Position numbers and translations under genes: made by a program. A stretch of 64,000 bases of DNA from Comamonas denitrificans (lineage in GTDB: Bacteria > Pseudomonadota > Gammaproteobacteria > Burkholderiales > Burkholderiaceae_C): NCBI RefSeq assembly GCF_017368815.1, contig NZ_JAFNME010000007.1, forward strand, positions 48,033 through 112,032, written 5' to 3'. How positions within the stretch are numbered: position 1 is the first letter of the stretch; every line of letters begins with the position of its first letter. Shown in pieces: positions 26,644-35,809 of this stretch. Under the pieces are notes generated by a model that worked only from the letters and a program-made list of their open reading frames with translations, did no database searches and was not told where the DNA came from.

Positions 26644-27351
26644 GTGAAAAAACTCTATCCAAGCGCCGCCGCTGCGCTGCAAGGGGTGGTTGCCGATGGC
26701 CAGTTGTTGGCCGTTGGTGGTTTTGGCTTGTGCGGGATTCCCGAAGCGCTGATTGATGCCCTGCGCGACAGCGGGGTGAAAAACCTCACCGTGGTGTCCA
26801 ACAACGCCGGTGTGGATGGTTTTGGCCTGGGCAAGCTGCTGGAGACACGCCAGATCAAGAAGATGGTCAGCTCGTATGTGGGGGAAAACAAAGAGTTTGA
26901 GCGCCAGTTTCTGGCCGGCGAACTCGAGTTGGAATTTACCCCCCAAGGAACGCTGGCAGAAAAATTAAGAGCAGGTGGCGCAGGCATTCCGGCATTTTTC
27001 ACCAAAACTGGCGTAGGAACCTTGGTGGCAGAGGGCAAAGAGCTACGAGAATTTGATGGCGAAACCTATGTGATGGAGCGCTCCATCGTCACCGATGTGT
27101 CGCTGGTCAAGGCCTACCGTGCCGACAAAAGCGGCAACCTGCAATTTCGCCTGACGGCGCGTAACTTCAACCCCGCTGCGGCCACCGCTGGCAAGGTGTG
27201 CATTGTGGAAGTGGAAGAAGTTGTGGAAGTGGGCGAAATTGCGCCGGACGATATTCACCTGCCGGGCATTTATGTACACCGCATCGTGCACAACCCCAAC
27301 CCGGAAAAGCGCATCGAAAAACGCACCCTGACCGAGAAAAAAGGAGACTGA
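26644..27351 (+). CDS. scoA: 3-oxoacid CoA-transferase subunit A
   Basis: Moves CoA from succinyl-CoA to acetoacetate or a similar 3-oxoacid, as a complex with subunit B. The 235 residues match the alpha subunit: [15 protein letters not shown] near residue 24, [12 protein letters not shown] at about 53, and [21 protein letters not shown] towards the end. The start is GTG at 26644 with AAGGAGG upstream. The next gene starts one base after the stop. PcaI/CatI-type 3-oxoadipate transferase is the alternative, but the length and the AxxG pattern favour SCOT. Codons 26942-27060 are AT-rich. Confidence 0.9.
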   Translation: MKKLYPSAAAALQGVVADGQLLAVGGFGLCGIPEALIDALRDSGVKNLTVVSNNAGVDGFGLGKLLETRQIKKMVSSYVGENKEFERQFLAGELELEFTPQGTLAEKLRAGGAGIPAFFTKTGVGTLVAEGKELREFDGETYVMERSIVTDVSLVKAYRADKSGNLQFRLTARNFNPAAATAGKVCIVEVEEVVEVGEIAPDDIHLPGIYVHRIVHNPNPEKRIEKRTLTEKKGD

Positions 27352-27352
27352 T

Positions 27353-27991
27353 ATGCCTTGGACGCAAGACCAAATGGCCGCGCGTGCGGCGCAGGAACTG
27401 GAAGACGGTTTTTACGTGAACTTAGGCATCGGCATTCCGACCCTGGTGGCCAACCACACGGGCGATAAAGAGGTGTGGCTGCAATCGGAAAACGGCATGC
27501 TGGGCATTGGCCCCTTTCCCACCGAAGAGCAGGTTGATGCCGACCTGATCAACGCGGGCAAGCAGACCGTGACCACCTTGCCGGGTTCGGCGATTTTTGG
27601 GTCTGACCAGTCGTTTGCCATGATTCGCGGCGGCAAGATCAACCTGTCTATTCTGGGTGCCATGCAGGTCACCGCCAGCGGTGACCTGGCCAACTGGATG
27701 ATTCCGGGCAAGATGGTCAAGGGCATGGGCGGCGCGATGGATTTGGTGGCCGGAGTCAAGCGCGTGATCGTGCTGATGGAGCATGTGGCCCGCAAAAAAG
27801 ACGGCACCACGGATTTGAAAATCCTGCCCGAATGCACCTTGCCCTTGACCGGCAAAGGCGTGGTCGATCGCATCATTACCGATCTGGGGGTGATGGATGT
27901 GACCCCTGAAGGCTTGAAGCTGGTCGAGCTGGCCCCGGATGTGACGTTTGAAGAGATTCAGTCCAAAACAGGGGTGCCGCTGATTCGCTAA
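27353..27991 (+). CDS. scoB: 3-oxoacid CoA-transferase subunit B
   Basis: Beta subunit of 212 residues. The catalytic glutamate lies in the [12 protein letters not shown] motif near residue 44, and [13 protein letters not shown] and [17 protein letters not shown] fit the family. It is translationally linked to scoA (one-base gap, own SD AAGGAG inside the scoA tail) and followed by a strong terminator. With scoA it lets the cell use acetoacetate/3-hydroxybutyrate, including products of PHB turnover common in this bacterial group. Confidence 0.93.
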   Translation: MPWTQDQMAARAAQELEDGFYVNLGIGIPTLVANHTGDKEVWLQSENGMLGIGPFPTEEQVDADLINAGKQTVTTLPGSAIFGSDQSFAMIRGGKINLSILGAMQVTASGDLANWMIPGKMVKGMGGAMDLVAGVKRVIVLMEHVARKKDGTTDLKILPECTLPLTGKGVVDRIITDLGVMDVTPEGLKLVELAPDVTFEEIQSKTGVPLIR

Positions 27992-28002
27992 GCGACTCGC
28001 TT

Positions 28003-28086
28003 AAAAGATAGCGCTTAACGCCCGTTATACGGGCGTTTTTTTATTTTTATCCTTTATTTCCTTGTGCATCCAGCGCAAGCAGCTAT
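28003..28086. repeat. Degenerate dispersed repeat around the scoB terminator
   Basis: AAAAGATAGCGCTT (28003-28016) and AGCGCAAGCAGCTAT (28072-28086) resemble the two arms of the dispersed element. The scoB terminator sits inside, and the right arm abuts the TolC-like stop codon. Confidence 0.5.
28017..28042 (+). terminator. Rho-independent terminator of scoAB
   Basis: Perfect 9-bp stem AACGCCCGT/ACGGGCGTT with a three-base loop and T residues to 28042. Confidence 0.92.
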
Positions 28087-28090
28087 GCAT

Positions 28091-29542
28091 TTATGGCTTT
28101 GGCGCCTGTGCAAACGCCTGGTTGGCTTGCTGCAGTGCGGCCTCATCCAAGGTGCCTGCCAGTTGGGCCAGTTGCAATTGCGCCAGCAGCAGGCGGCTGC
28201 GGGCCTGGGCCAGGGCCAAGGTGGCGGCGGCGTGGTCGTTGTCGGCGTGCAGCACATCCAGCACGGTGCGCTCGCCGGTGGCTTGGCCAATGCGGGTGGC
28301 TTCTTGGCGGGCGGCGCTGGCCTGCAGGGCCGCTTCCAGGGCGCGCACTTGCTGCACACCGGTTTGCTCGCCCAGCCAGGCGGCGTGAACTTGCTGGGCC
28401 ACCAGGGTTTGCGTGGCGGCCAGTTGCGCCTGGGCGGCTTGGGCCTGGGCCTGGGTTTCGTCGGCCTTGGCCGAGCGGTAGCCGCCGGTGTACAGCGGCA
28501 CGGTCAGCTGCACGCCGACCAGGGCCTGGGTGTCTTTGTTGCGGGCGTGGCGGCCAAAGTCGCCCCGGCCCGATAGGCGCTGCTGCTGCGCCTGGGCGAC
28601 CAGGTCGAGCTTGGGCGCGGCGCTGGCACGGTGCTTGCTGGCTTCGGCTTGGGCGGCCTCCACGGCGCGTTGCTGCAGGCGGATGCTGAAGTTGTGCGCG
28701 GCCGCATGCTCTTGCCACCACGCCAGCGCTTGGCCCAGGGGGGCGATGGTGACGGGCAGGTGCGGGGCCAGGTCGGCCGCTGGCAGGCCGGTGGTGTCGT
28801 GCAGCTGGCGGCGCTGCACGTCCAGCGTGGTTTGCGCGGCCAGGTGCTGCGCTTGTAGCTGGGCCTGCTGGGCGCGGGCTTCGTGGACGGCGGTGATGGG
28901 GGCGGCCCCCAGGTCAAAGCGCTCTTGTGCTTCGGCCAGGGTGCGGTTGATGGCGGCCAGTTGCTGCTCCAGCACGCGCAGGGCTTCTTGCGCCACGGCC
29001 AGGTCCAGGTACTGCTGGGCGGTGCGCAGCATGGCCGCCTGCCGGGCCGCTTGCCATTGCAGGTCACCAATGTCGGCGCTGGCGTTCAGTTGCTGCTGCT
29101 GGGCGCGGCGTTCGGGGTTGTACAGGGGCTGGCTGGCCTGCAGCGCAATCTGGGTGGCGTTGCCGTGGGTGACCGAGGTGCCAAAGTCCACCCCGCTGCT
29201 GGTGCCCATGCCGGGCGCGGAAAATTGCGCCCCTTGCATCTGCGTTTCGCCATAGCCGCGCCCGGCGCTGGCGCTCAGTCCCAGGCTGGGCCGCCACAGC
29301 GCCTTGGCCTGCTGGCGCAGGGGCTGGGCGCTGCCGTGGGCGGCCTGGGCGGCCAGCCATTGGGGGTCGTGGGTTTGTGCGGCCTGCCAGGCGTGCAGCA
29401 AATCGGTGGCCTGGGCTGGCAGGGCGGTCAGCAGGGCGCAGGCGGTAGCGGTCAGGGCAACAGCCAGTGGGTGAAGTTTTACAAGAAATCGGTGTTTAGC
29501 CCTTGTGGGTAAAGCGCTTGCAGCTATGGTTAGCGTAGTCAT
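28091..29542 (-). CDS. TolC-family outer membrane efflux protein
   Basis: Outer-membrane channel of 483 residues with a signal peptide (hydrophobic stretch about residues 24-45, ending in LPAQA) and two copies of the TolC repeat: PLYNPERRAQQQQL in the first half and VPLYTGGYRSAKADE in the second. Long heptad-like Ala/Gln-rich helices form the periplasmic barrel. Its ATG overlaps the RND pump stop by four bases, so it is the last gene of the MFP-RND-TolC operon. Confidence 0.92.
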   Translation of the reverse strand: MTTLTIAASALPTRAKHRFLVKLHPLAVALTATACALLTALPAQATDLLHAWQAAQTHDPQWLAAQAAHGSAQPLRQQAKALWRPSLGLSASAGRGYGETQMQGAQFSAPGMGTSSGVDFGTSVTHGNATQIALQASQPLYNPERRAQQQQLNASADIGDLQWQAARQAAMLRTAQQYLDLAVAQEALRVLEQQLAAINRTLAEAQERFDLGAAPITAVHEARAQQAQLQAQHLAAQTTLDVQRRQLHDTTGLPAADLAPHLPVTIAPLGQALAWWQEHAAAHNFSIRLQQRAVEAAQAEASKHRASAAPKLDLVAQAQQQRLSGRGDFGRHARNKDTQALVGVQLTVPLYTGGYRSAKADETQAQAQAAQAQLAATQTLVAQQVHAAWLGEQTGVQQVRALEAALQASAARQEATRIGQATGERTVLDVLHADNDHAAATLALAQARSRLLLAQLQLAQLAGTLDEAALQQANQAFAQAPKP

Positions 29543-32500
29543 TCAACGGCTCCTTGCGAGGGGGCAGCTGGCGAAGCTGCCGGGCCGCGCACCACGTCCA
29601 GGCGGTGGCGGTAGGCGATGTAGTACAGCAGGGGGATGACGACCAGCGTCAGCACGGTGGAGACGGCGATGCCAAAGATCAGCGAGATCGCCAGGCCGTT
29701 GAAGATGGGGTCGTCCAGGATGAAAAACGCCCCCAGCATGGCCGCCAGCCCGGTCAGCACAATGGGCTGGGCGCGGGTGATGGCCGATTGCACGATGGCC
29801 TGCTTAAAGTCTTGCCCGGCTTGTACCTGCAGGCGGATGAAGTCCACCAGCAAGATGGAGTTGCGCACGATGATGCCGGCCAGCGCAATCATGCCGATCA
29901 TGCTGGTGGCGGTGTATTGCGCCCCCAGCAGGGCGTGGCCGGGCATGACCCCGATGATGGTCAGCGGAATGGGGGCCATGATGATCAGCGGCGTGAGGTA
30001 CGAGGCAAAGTGCGCCACCACCAGCAGGTAGATCAGCAGCAGCCCCACGGCGTAGGCGGCGCCCATGTCGCGGAAGGTCTCGTAGGTGATTTGCCACTCG
30101 CCATCCCATTTGATGGCGTAGCCCCGGTACGGGTCGCTGGGCTGGCGGATGAAGTATTCCTCCAGCCCCGCACCATCGGGCGCAACGATGGTGGCAATTG
30201 CACTGCGGGCGGCAAACATGCCGTACAGCGGGCTATCGACCTTGCCGGCCATGTCGGCCACCACCAGGTTCATGGGCAGCAAATCCTTGTGGTAGATGGG
30301 CTGCTCGCGCAGGGTGTCGGTCACGGTGACCAGTTCGCCAATGGCCACCGTGCGGCCATCGGCGGTGCGCACTGGCAGTTGCAGCAGGGCCGGCAGGTCG
30401 CCGTGGCGCTCTGGCGGCAGTTGCAGCAGCACGGGGGTGGGGTATTTGCTGTGGGCATCGCGCAGCCAGGTGGCCGCTTCGCCCATCAAACCGGCGTGCA
30501 GGGCGCTGACGATGGCCGCTTGCGGCACCTCCATTTGCATGGCTTTGGCGCGATCAACCAGCACCAGCTGGCGCGGCGCGTTGGCAATGGCCGAATCGTC
30601 CAGATCAACAATGCCAGTGGTTTGTGCAAGCGCCTGGCGCACAGCCTGCGCCACCTGGCGGCGGCCTTCGGCCTCAGGGCCGTAGATTTCGGCCACGATG
30701 GGCGAGAGCACCGGCGGGCCGGGCGGCACTTCGACCACTTTCACATTGGCACCAAACCGTGCGCCAATGGCTTGCAGCGCCGGGCGCTCGCGCATGGCGA
30801 TGGCGTGGCTTTGGTCTTGGCGCTCGTGTTTGTCTTTCAGGTTTACCTGGATGTCGCTCACCTCGCCGCCGCTGCGCAGGTCGTATTGGCGCACCAGGCC
30901 GTTGAAGTTGATCGGCCCGGCCGTGCCAGCGTAGGCTTGGTAGTTGGTCACCTCCGGCACGGTGGCCAGGTGGGCGGCCAGCTCGTGCAGCACGGCGGCG
31001 GTGGCCTCGGGCGGGGTGCCGGCGGGCATATCGACGATGACTTGAAATTCGGATTTGTTGTCAAACGGCAGCATCTTCAGTTGCACCCAGCCCAGCACCG
31101 GCAGCAGCATTGACAGTGCGATCAGGCCCACCACCGCCAGCCCCAGCAGGCGGCGGTTGCGCCGCCCTGTGTGTTCATCCAGCAGCGGGGTAAAGATGCG
31201 CTCAAACAGCGGCGTGATTTTGGCTGAAATACCGCTTTGCGCGTTGCTGGATATGTTGGTGGCGCTATGGTTTTTCATCCACAACCGCGCCAGCCAGGGC
31301 GTGACGGTAAACGCCACGGCCAGCGAAATCACCATGCCCATGCTGGCGTTGATGGGGATGGGGGCCATGTACGGCCCCATCAGCCCGCTGACAAAGGCCA
31401 TGGGCAGCAGCGCGGCAATCACGGTGAAGGTGGCCAAAATGGTGGGCTCGCCCACCTCATCGACCGCACCGGGGATGAGCTGCAGCAGGGTTTTGTCCGG
31501 GTACAGGGCCTGGTGGCGGTGGATGTTTTCGACCACCACAATCGCGTCATCGACCAGGATGCCAATCGAAAAAATCAGCGCAAACAGCGACACGCGGTTC
31601 AGCGTAAAGCCCCAGGCCCACGAGGCAAACAAGGTGGCCGCCAGCGTCAGCCCCACGGCCACGCCAACGATCAGCGCCTCGCGCCGGCCCAGGGCAAAAA
31701 ACACCAGGGCCACCACGCTGGCGGTGGCAAACAGCAGTTTCTGGATCAGTTTTTGCGCCTTGTCGTTGGCCGTGGCACCGTAGTCGCGTGTTTCGGCCAC
31801 TTGCACCTCAGCGGGGATGACGGTGTTGCGCAGCTCTTCCACGCGCTGCATCACGGCCTGGGCCACGTCGATGGCGTTGGCCCCGGCTTTTTTCGTTACC
31901 GCCAGGGTGACGGCCGGATATTCGGTGGCTTGGCCAGCGCTCACCTGCCCATGCCAGACATAGCGCTGCGCAGGCCGGGGGCCATCGGTCACAGTGGCGA
32001 TGTCTTTCAGAAAAACCGGCTTGCCCTGGCGCGCGCCGACCATGATGTCGGCCACCTCCTGGGCGCTGGCCAGCAGCGGCCCGGCCTCGAGCGTGACGGA
32101 TTGGTTGCCGCCCAGCAACTCACCCAGCGGCAGGCCCTGGTTGGCCGATTGCAAGGCAGCGCGCACATCGTCCACCGTGATGGCGCTGCTGGCCATGCGG
32201 GCCGCATCCAGTTCTACCAGCACGGCGCGGCCGGGGCCGCCGAGGGTGGTCACGGTGCGGGCACCGGGCACGCGCATCAGCTCGGCCTCGATGCTGTGCG
32301 CCACGCGCTCCAGGGCAAAGGGGCCGCTGTCTGGGGCATCGCTGTACAGGGTGAGGGTGACCACCGGCACATCGTCAATGCCCTTGGGGCGGATGATGGG
32401 CTCTTGCGCCCCCAGGCCGCGCGGCAGCCAGTCGGCGTTGCTGCGCAGGGTGTCGTGCAGGCGCACCAACGCCTCGGTGCGTGGCACGCCCACCGCAAAT

Positions 32501-32811
32501 TGCACCGTCAGCACCGCCATGCCGGGGCGCGAGACGCTCATCACATGCTCTACGCCCAGCATTTGCGCCAGCACCTGCTCGGCGGGCGTGGCAATCATTT
32601 GCTCGACATCGCGCACCGACGCACCGGGGAAGGGCACGATGACGTTGGCCATGGTCACGTCGATCTGCGGTTCTTCCTCGCGCGGGGTGACCAGCACGGC
32701 AAACAGGCCCAGCAGCAGGGCCAGCAGGGCCAGCAATGGGGTGATTTGGGCACTTTGGAAGGCGGCGGCAATGCGCCCGGAAAGGCCCATGGTGGCAGGT
32801 GTTGGCTTCAT
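29539..32811 (-). CDS. RND efflux transporter permease
   Basis: Inner-membrane proton-driven pump of about 1090 residues. One N-terminal span (LLALLALLLGLFAVL) precedes the porter domain, followed by the first transmembrane bundle with VDDAIVVVENIHRH, the usual RND motif with acidic proton-relay residues, a second porter domain, and the closing bundle with the TGLAAMLGAFFILDDPIF stretch. It resembles AcrB/multidrug-type pumps but lacks clear metal-site motifs. The ATG at 32811 starts immediately after the membrane fusion protein stop. Control by the divergent ArsR-type gene suggests an inducing metal or thiol-reactive compound; substrate unknown. Confidence 0.92.
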   Translation of the reverse strand: MKPTPATMGLSGRIAAAFQSAQITPLLALLALLLGLFAVLVTPREEEPQIDVTMANVIVPFPGASVRDVEQMIATPAEQVLAQMLGVEHVMSVSRPGMAVLTVQFAVGVPRTEALVRLHDTLRSNADWLPRGLGAQEPIIRPKGIDDVPVVTLTLYSDAPDSGPFALERVAHSIEAELMRVPGARTVTTLGGPGRAVLVELDAARMASSAITVDDVRAALQSANQGLPLGELLGGNQSVTLEAGPLLASAQEVADIMVGARQGKPVFLKDIATVTDGPRPAQRYVWHGQVSAGQATEYPAVTLAVTKKAGANAIDVAQAVMQRVEELRNTVIPAEVQVAETRDYGATANDKAQKLIQKLLFATASVVALVFFALGRREALIVGVAVGLTLAATLFASWAWGFTLNRVSLFALIFSIGILVDDAIVVVENIHRHQALYPDKTLLQLIPGAVDEVGEPTILATFTVIAALLPMAFVSGLMGPYMAPIPINASMGMVISLAVAFTVTPWLARLWMKNHSATNISSNAQSGISAKITPLFERIFTPLLDEHTGRRNRRLLGLAVVGLIALSMLLPVLGWVQLKMLPFDNKSEFQVIVDMPAGTPPEATAAVLHELAAHLATVPEVTNYQAYAGTAGPINFNGLVRQYDLRSGGEVSDIQVNLKDKHERQDQSHAIAMRERPALQAIGARFGANVKVVEVPPGPPVLSPIVAEIYGPEAEGRRQVAQAVRQALAQTTGIVDLDDSAIANAPRQLVLVDRAKAMQMEVPQAAIVSALHAGLMGEAATWLRDAHSKYPTPVLLQLPPERHGDLPALLQLPVRTADGRTVAIGELVTVTDTLREQPIYHKDLLPMNLVVADMAGKVDSPLYGMFAARSAIATIVAPDGAGLEEYFIRQPSDPYRGYAIKWDGEWQITYETFRDMGAAYAVGLLLIYLLVVAHFASYLTPLIIMAPIPLTIIGVMPGHALLGAQYTATSMIGMIALAGIIVRNSILLVDFIRLQVQAGQDFKQAIVQSAITRAQPIVLTGLAAMLGAFFILDDPIFNGLAISLIFGIAVSTVLTLVVIPLLYYIAYRHRLDVVRGPAASPAAPSQGAVE

Positions 32812-32812
32812 A

Positions 32813-33919
32813 TCAGTGCCCCTTTGCGGCTTTTTGCGGCTCCAGGGCCACCTGGTCACCGGGGCGCAGACCGCTTAATACCTCGATCTGGTCGCCTTGC
32901 ACGGGCCCCAGGCGCACCTGGCGCAGCTGCGGCTGGCCGTTGGTCGCTTGCACATACACCCCGGTCATCTCGGCGCGGCGCACCACGGCCTGGGTCGGAA
33001 TCCATACGGGCAGGCGTGCCGCAGCGCCGTCTGCGGACGCGCTGGGGGCCGTGGCAGGCACCCACAGGCGGGCAAACAGGCCGGGCACAAGTTTGGTGGC
33101 ATCCGCTGGCAAGGCCACCCGCACCGTCACCGTGTGGGTCAGCGGATCGGCGCTGGGCAGCACCTGCACTTGCGTGGCCGCAAGGCGCAAGCGCTGTGCG
33201 GCGCTGGGCAACTCAATCTGCACTTCGTCGGCCTGGCGCAGGGCCTGGGCGGGGGCGTTGGCAAGCTGGGCCGTAATGCGCAAGGCGCTGGGGTCGTACA
33301 GCGCGATCAAGGGCGTGCCGGGCAGGGCCATATCGCCCACGGTGACCGGCACGCGGGCCACGATGCCGTCAAACGGGGCCGTGATGGTGTGCAAGCCCGA
33401 TTGCGTGGCCGCCACACCGGCTTGGGCCTGCAATGCTTTGACTTGCGCCTGAGCGGCCTGCCATTGGGCCTGGGCGCTGTCTAGGGCGGCCTGGCTGATG
33501 TAGTGTTTGGCAAACAGCTGCTGCTGGCGCTCGTACTCTTTGCGGGCCACGTGCAGTTGGGCCTGGGCGGCGCTGACTTGGGCCTGGCTGGCCACAGCGC
33601 CTTGCTGGGCCATGCGGCCATCAATTTTGAGCAGGGGCTGGCCCTTTTTCACCGCATCCCCCGCCTGCACCTGCACCGCCACAATGGCCCCAGGCACTTG
33701 GGCCGAGAGCAGGGCATCGCGCACCGCCTCGACCTGGGCCTCGTGGCTGTGCCAGCCCGCTTGCGTGGCCGCCGCCACAGTGTGGTAAGCCAAAGCGCTT
33801 GCCGGTGGACGGGGTTGTTGCGCCCACGCTGTGCCGCCCAGGCTGCCAGCCGCAGCCAGGGCGATCGCACCCAGAGCGCACAACCGGCGCTGTTGGAAAG
33901 GAGCAGAGACGGTGGTCAT
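32813..33919 (-). CDS. RND periplasmic adaptor (membrane fusion protein)
   Basis: Links the pump to the outer membrane channel. The 368 residues begin with a signal peptide (to about TAWA, residue 33), then the biotinyl-lipoyl half motif VPGAIVAVQVQAGDAVKKGQPLL, an alpha-helical hairpin rich in Gln/Ala (residues about 105-170), the second lipoyl half ITAPFDGIVARVPV-x-VGD, and beta-barrel and membrane-proximal domains. First gene of the operon; 136 bases separate it from the divergent ArsR-type gene, with a dyad in between. Confidence 0.92.
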   Translation of the reverse strand: MTTVSAPFQQRRLCALGAIALAAAGSLGGTAWAQQPRPPASALAYHTVAAATQAGWHSHEAQVEAVRDALLSAQVPGAIVAVQVQAGDAVKKGQPLLKIDGRMAQQGAVASQAQVSAAQAQLHVARKEYERQQQLFAKHYISQAALDSAQAQWQAAQAQVKALQAQAGVAATQSGLHTITAPFDGIVARVPVTVGDMALPGTPLIALYDPSALRITAQLANAPAQALRQADEVQIELPSAAQRLRLAATQVQVLPSADPLTHTVTVRVALPADATKLVPGLFARLWVPATAPSASADGAAARLPVWIPTQAVVRRAEMTGVYVQATNGQPQLRQVRLGPVQGDQIEVLSGLRPGDQVALEPQKAAKGH

Positions 33920-33935
33920 AGCAATTCCTTTATTA

Positions 33936-33961
33936 CTTATTTAAGCAATCAATTAAATAAG
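33936..33961. promoter_or_regulatory. Putative ArsR-type operator of the efflux operon
   Basis: CTTATTTAA (33936-33944) and TTAAATAAG (33953-33961) are perfect inverted arms with an eight-base spacer, in an AT-rich stretch 17 bases before the adaptor-gene ATG. Position suits repression by the divergent ArsR-family protein. Confidence 0.65.
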
Positions 33962-34055
33962 CAACAATGTATCATGCTTTATTGGCTTTGCCACCCCTGG
34001 GCCCGTGGTAGCCCGTGCCGGCCCGTGTGCTTTTGATTTGTAAATAGCTGCTGTT

Positions 34056-34397
34056 ATGAAAAAAGACCTTCCCCCCCAAGCTTTGGAGCAAGTTGCCGCC
34101 TATTTCCAAGTGCTGGCCGAGCCCACGCGCCTGCAGATCTTGAATCTGCTGCGCCAGCGCGAATACAACGTGGGCGAGCTGGCCCAGGCCTGCGGCTACA
34201 CGGCGGCCAATATCTCGCGCCATCTGTCGCTCATGACCAAACAAGGCATGGTCAGCCGCGAGGGGCGCGGCACCAGCGTGTACTACCGGCTGGCGGATGA
34301 TTCGGTCGATGCGCTGTGCGACCTGGTGTGCGGCAGCATCGCCCGGCGGCTGGAGCAGGCGGCGGCGGCCAGCGATGCGTTTCGGGCGACGCTATAA
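34056..34397 (+). CDS. ArsR/SmtB-family transcriptional regulator
   Basis: Winged-helix repressor of 113 residues: AEPTRLQILNLLRQREYNVGELA, then the recognition helix YTAANISRHLSLM and wing REGRGTSVYYRL. Cysteines are at ACGYTAAN and DLVCGS; the classical ELCVCDL metal site is absent, so the signal may be a metal bound elsewhere or a thiol-reactive molecule. It is divergent from the RND operon, which it presumably represses. Start has no strong SD; a repeat-like AATAGCTGCTG word precedes it. Confidence 0.9.
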   Translation: MKKDLPPQALEQVAAYFQVLAEPTRLQILNLLRQREYNVGELAQACGYTAANISRHLSLMTKQGMVSREGRGTSVYYRLADDSVDALCDLVCGSIARRLEQAAAASDAFRATL

Positions 34398-34403
34398 ATA
34401 AAG

Positions 34404-34483
34404 GTGCTTGTTACGCTTTATTTATAAAGATTTATCATCTATTTAATCTGAAATTAGCGCAATTCAATCGCAAGCAGCTTCAC
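34404..34483. repeat. Degenerate dispersed repeat, left of the recombinase module
   Basis: GTGCTTGTTACGCTTTATT (34404-34422) and AATCGCAAGCAGCTTCAC (34466-34483) resemble the arms of the dispersed element with an AT-rich centre. It separates the arsR-type gene from the recombinase stop codon. Confidence 0.55.
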
Positions 34484-34495
34484 TTATTGACTTAT

Positions 34496-35713
34496 TCAGT
34501 CTTTCCCGCTCTCTTCCTCTTCCATTAAATAAGCCGCCGGATTGTGGATAGCCGCCTCGGCGCGGAAGTAGCCCAGCACGGTAGGCACGCTTTGGTGGCC
34601 AGTGAGCGCCATGGTTTGGGCCAGGGGAATGTTGCGCCGCCCCGCCTCCGTCACAAAGCCCGAGCGCAGGGAGTGCGCGGAAAAATCGCCCTCCACCCCG
34701 GCCAGGCGGCAGCGCTCTTGCACGATCAAACGCACCGCCGCAGGGCTTAAGCCCGCCGCCGCTTTCGCGCTGGTATCCAGGTGACCGCCTTTGCGGATGC
34801 GCCGAAAAATCGCCCCTTCAGTAATCGCGCTGGCCGCCAGCCAGGCCTCCAGGGCCGCGCCGGCCGCGCCCAGCACGGGCTTGTTGCTGTCAGGCGTAGC
34901 GCGGCCGGTTTGGTTGGTTTTGCTCACCAGCAGTTCATACACAAACTGCCCCGGTGCCAAGCGCCGCAAAAACCGCATATCGGCCTGCGCCACTTCTGAG
35001 CGGCGGCGGCCCCCGCTGCTCCAGGCAAACAGCAGCAGCGCCCGATCGCGCAGGCCCACCAAGCTGTCGTCACACGTGGCCAGCAGTTGCTGGAGCACAT
35101 CCTTGGTCAAGGCTGCTTTTTTTTGCACCCGCCCACCTTGCCGCGCATAGGTTTTGCGGGCGCGGGAGAGCACTTCGCGCACCCGGGGGTCTTGGCAGGG
35201 ATTGGGCAGGTTGCGGCTTTGGTGCGCTTTGGAGAGCACCGCCAGCCGATGCACCAAGGTGGTGTGCGCCAGTGGCCCCAGTTTGGCCTTGCAGCCCGAT
35301 TGCACCAGGGCGGCATCGACTTCGGGCGGCAGCTCCCCGCGCACGCCCGTCGATGTTTGGCGTGGGGCGTGGTCGGCGATGAATTGCAACACCACCTCCA
35401 TCGACAAGGGCAGGGCAATGGTCTGCCCCAGCCGCAGCTGCATCCACCCGGCCCAGTAGCGCATGGCGCTGGCGTAGCTGCGCAGGGTGTTTTCCGCTTC
35501 GCCCTGGCGCAGCAGGTCTTGCAGGGCAAGCAAGGTGGCCTGGCTCAGGCTGCTCAAGGCCGAAGGCGCGCGAGCGGTGGGCGCAGCGCTCTCGAATGCC
35601 GCCCCCAGGCGCTCGGGCTGGGCAAGCGGCGTTTTGGCATGTGAAGCCCCAGGCGAATGGCCCGAAATCGGTTTGTTTTTGTCGTTTTCCGAGGAATAGT
35701 GTTTTTTTTGCAT
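34496..35713 (-). CDS. Tyrosine recombinase/site-specific integrase
   Basis: Full-length tyrosine recombinase of 405 residues. A poorly conserved N-terminal 50 residues is followed by a core-binding domain (about 55-195, ENTLRSYASAMRYWAGWM) and a catalytic domain with all expected residues: Arg in GGRRRSEV (236-238), Lys265, His347-x-x-Arg350, His373 and Tyr382. It is divergent from a KfrA-like gene across 96 AT-rich bases with two dyads. It is not beside a tRNA and no phage or plasmid genes surround it, so it may be a domesticated or minimal mobile unit. The ATG overlaps the edge of a 27-bp dyad. Confidence 0.9.
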   Translation of the reverse strand: MQKKHYSSENDKNKPISGHSPGASHAKTPLAQPERLGAAFESAAPTARAPSALSSLSQATLLALQDLLRQGEAENTLRSYASAMRYWAGWMQLRLGQTIALPLSMEVVLQFIADHAPRQTSTGVRGELPPEVDAALVQSGCKAKLGPLAHTTLVHRLAVLSKAHQSRNLPNPCQDPRVREVLSRARKTYARQGGRVQKKAALTKDVLQQLLATCDDSLVGLRDRALLLFAWSSGGRRRSEVAQADMRFLRRLAPGQFVYELLVSKTNQTGRATPDSNKPVLGAAGAALEAWLAASAITEGAIFRRIRKGGHLDTSAKAAAGLSPAAVRLIVQERCRLAGVEGDFSAHSLRSGFVTEAGRRNIPLAQTMALTGHQSVPTVLGYFRAEAAIHNPAAYLMEEEESGKD

Positions 35714-35716
35714 TTG

Positions 35717-35743
35717 TTTGTATGAAATAATATGTAATACAAA
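35717..35743. promoter_or_regulatory. 27-bp dyad at the recombinase start
   Basis: TTTGTAT (35717-35723) and ATACAAA (35737-35743) are exact inverted arms with a 13-base spacer, four bases from the recombinase ATG. It could be an operator for the KfrA-like protein or a recombinase core site. Confidence 0.5.
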
Positions 35744-35774
35744 TGTTATTTAATAAATTTGGCTTATAATTAAC

Positions 35775-35791
35775 GATAAGCTTCACTTATC
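35775..35791. promoter_or_regulatory. Second dyad upstream of the KfrA-like gene
   Basis: GATAAG (35775-35780) and CTTATC (35786-35791) are perfect inverted arms around CTTCA, 18 bases before the KfrA-like ATG. Confidence 0.5.
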
Positions 35792-35809
35792 AAAAGTAAA
35801 TTATCCACT

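Noticed and set aside
29554..31113. 519-residue plus-strand open frame opposite the RND pump
   Set aside because: Same reason: antisense shadow, no recognisable family.
31237..33276. 679-residue open frame on the plus strand opposite the RND pump and adaptor
   Set aside because: Low-complexity, Gly/His/Gln-rich shadow of genes with clear RND and adaptor motifs.
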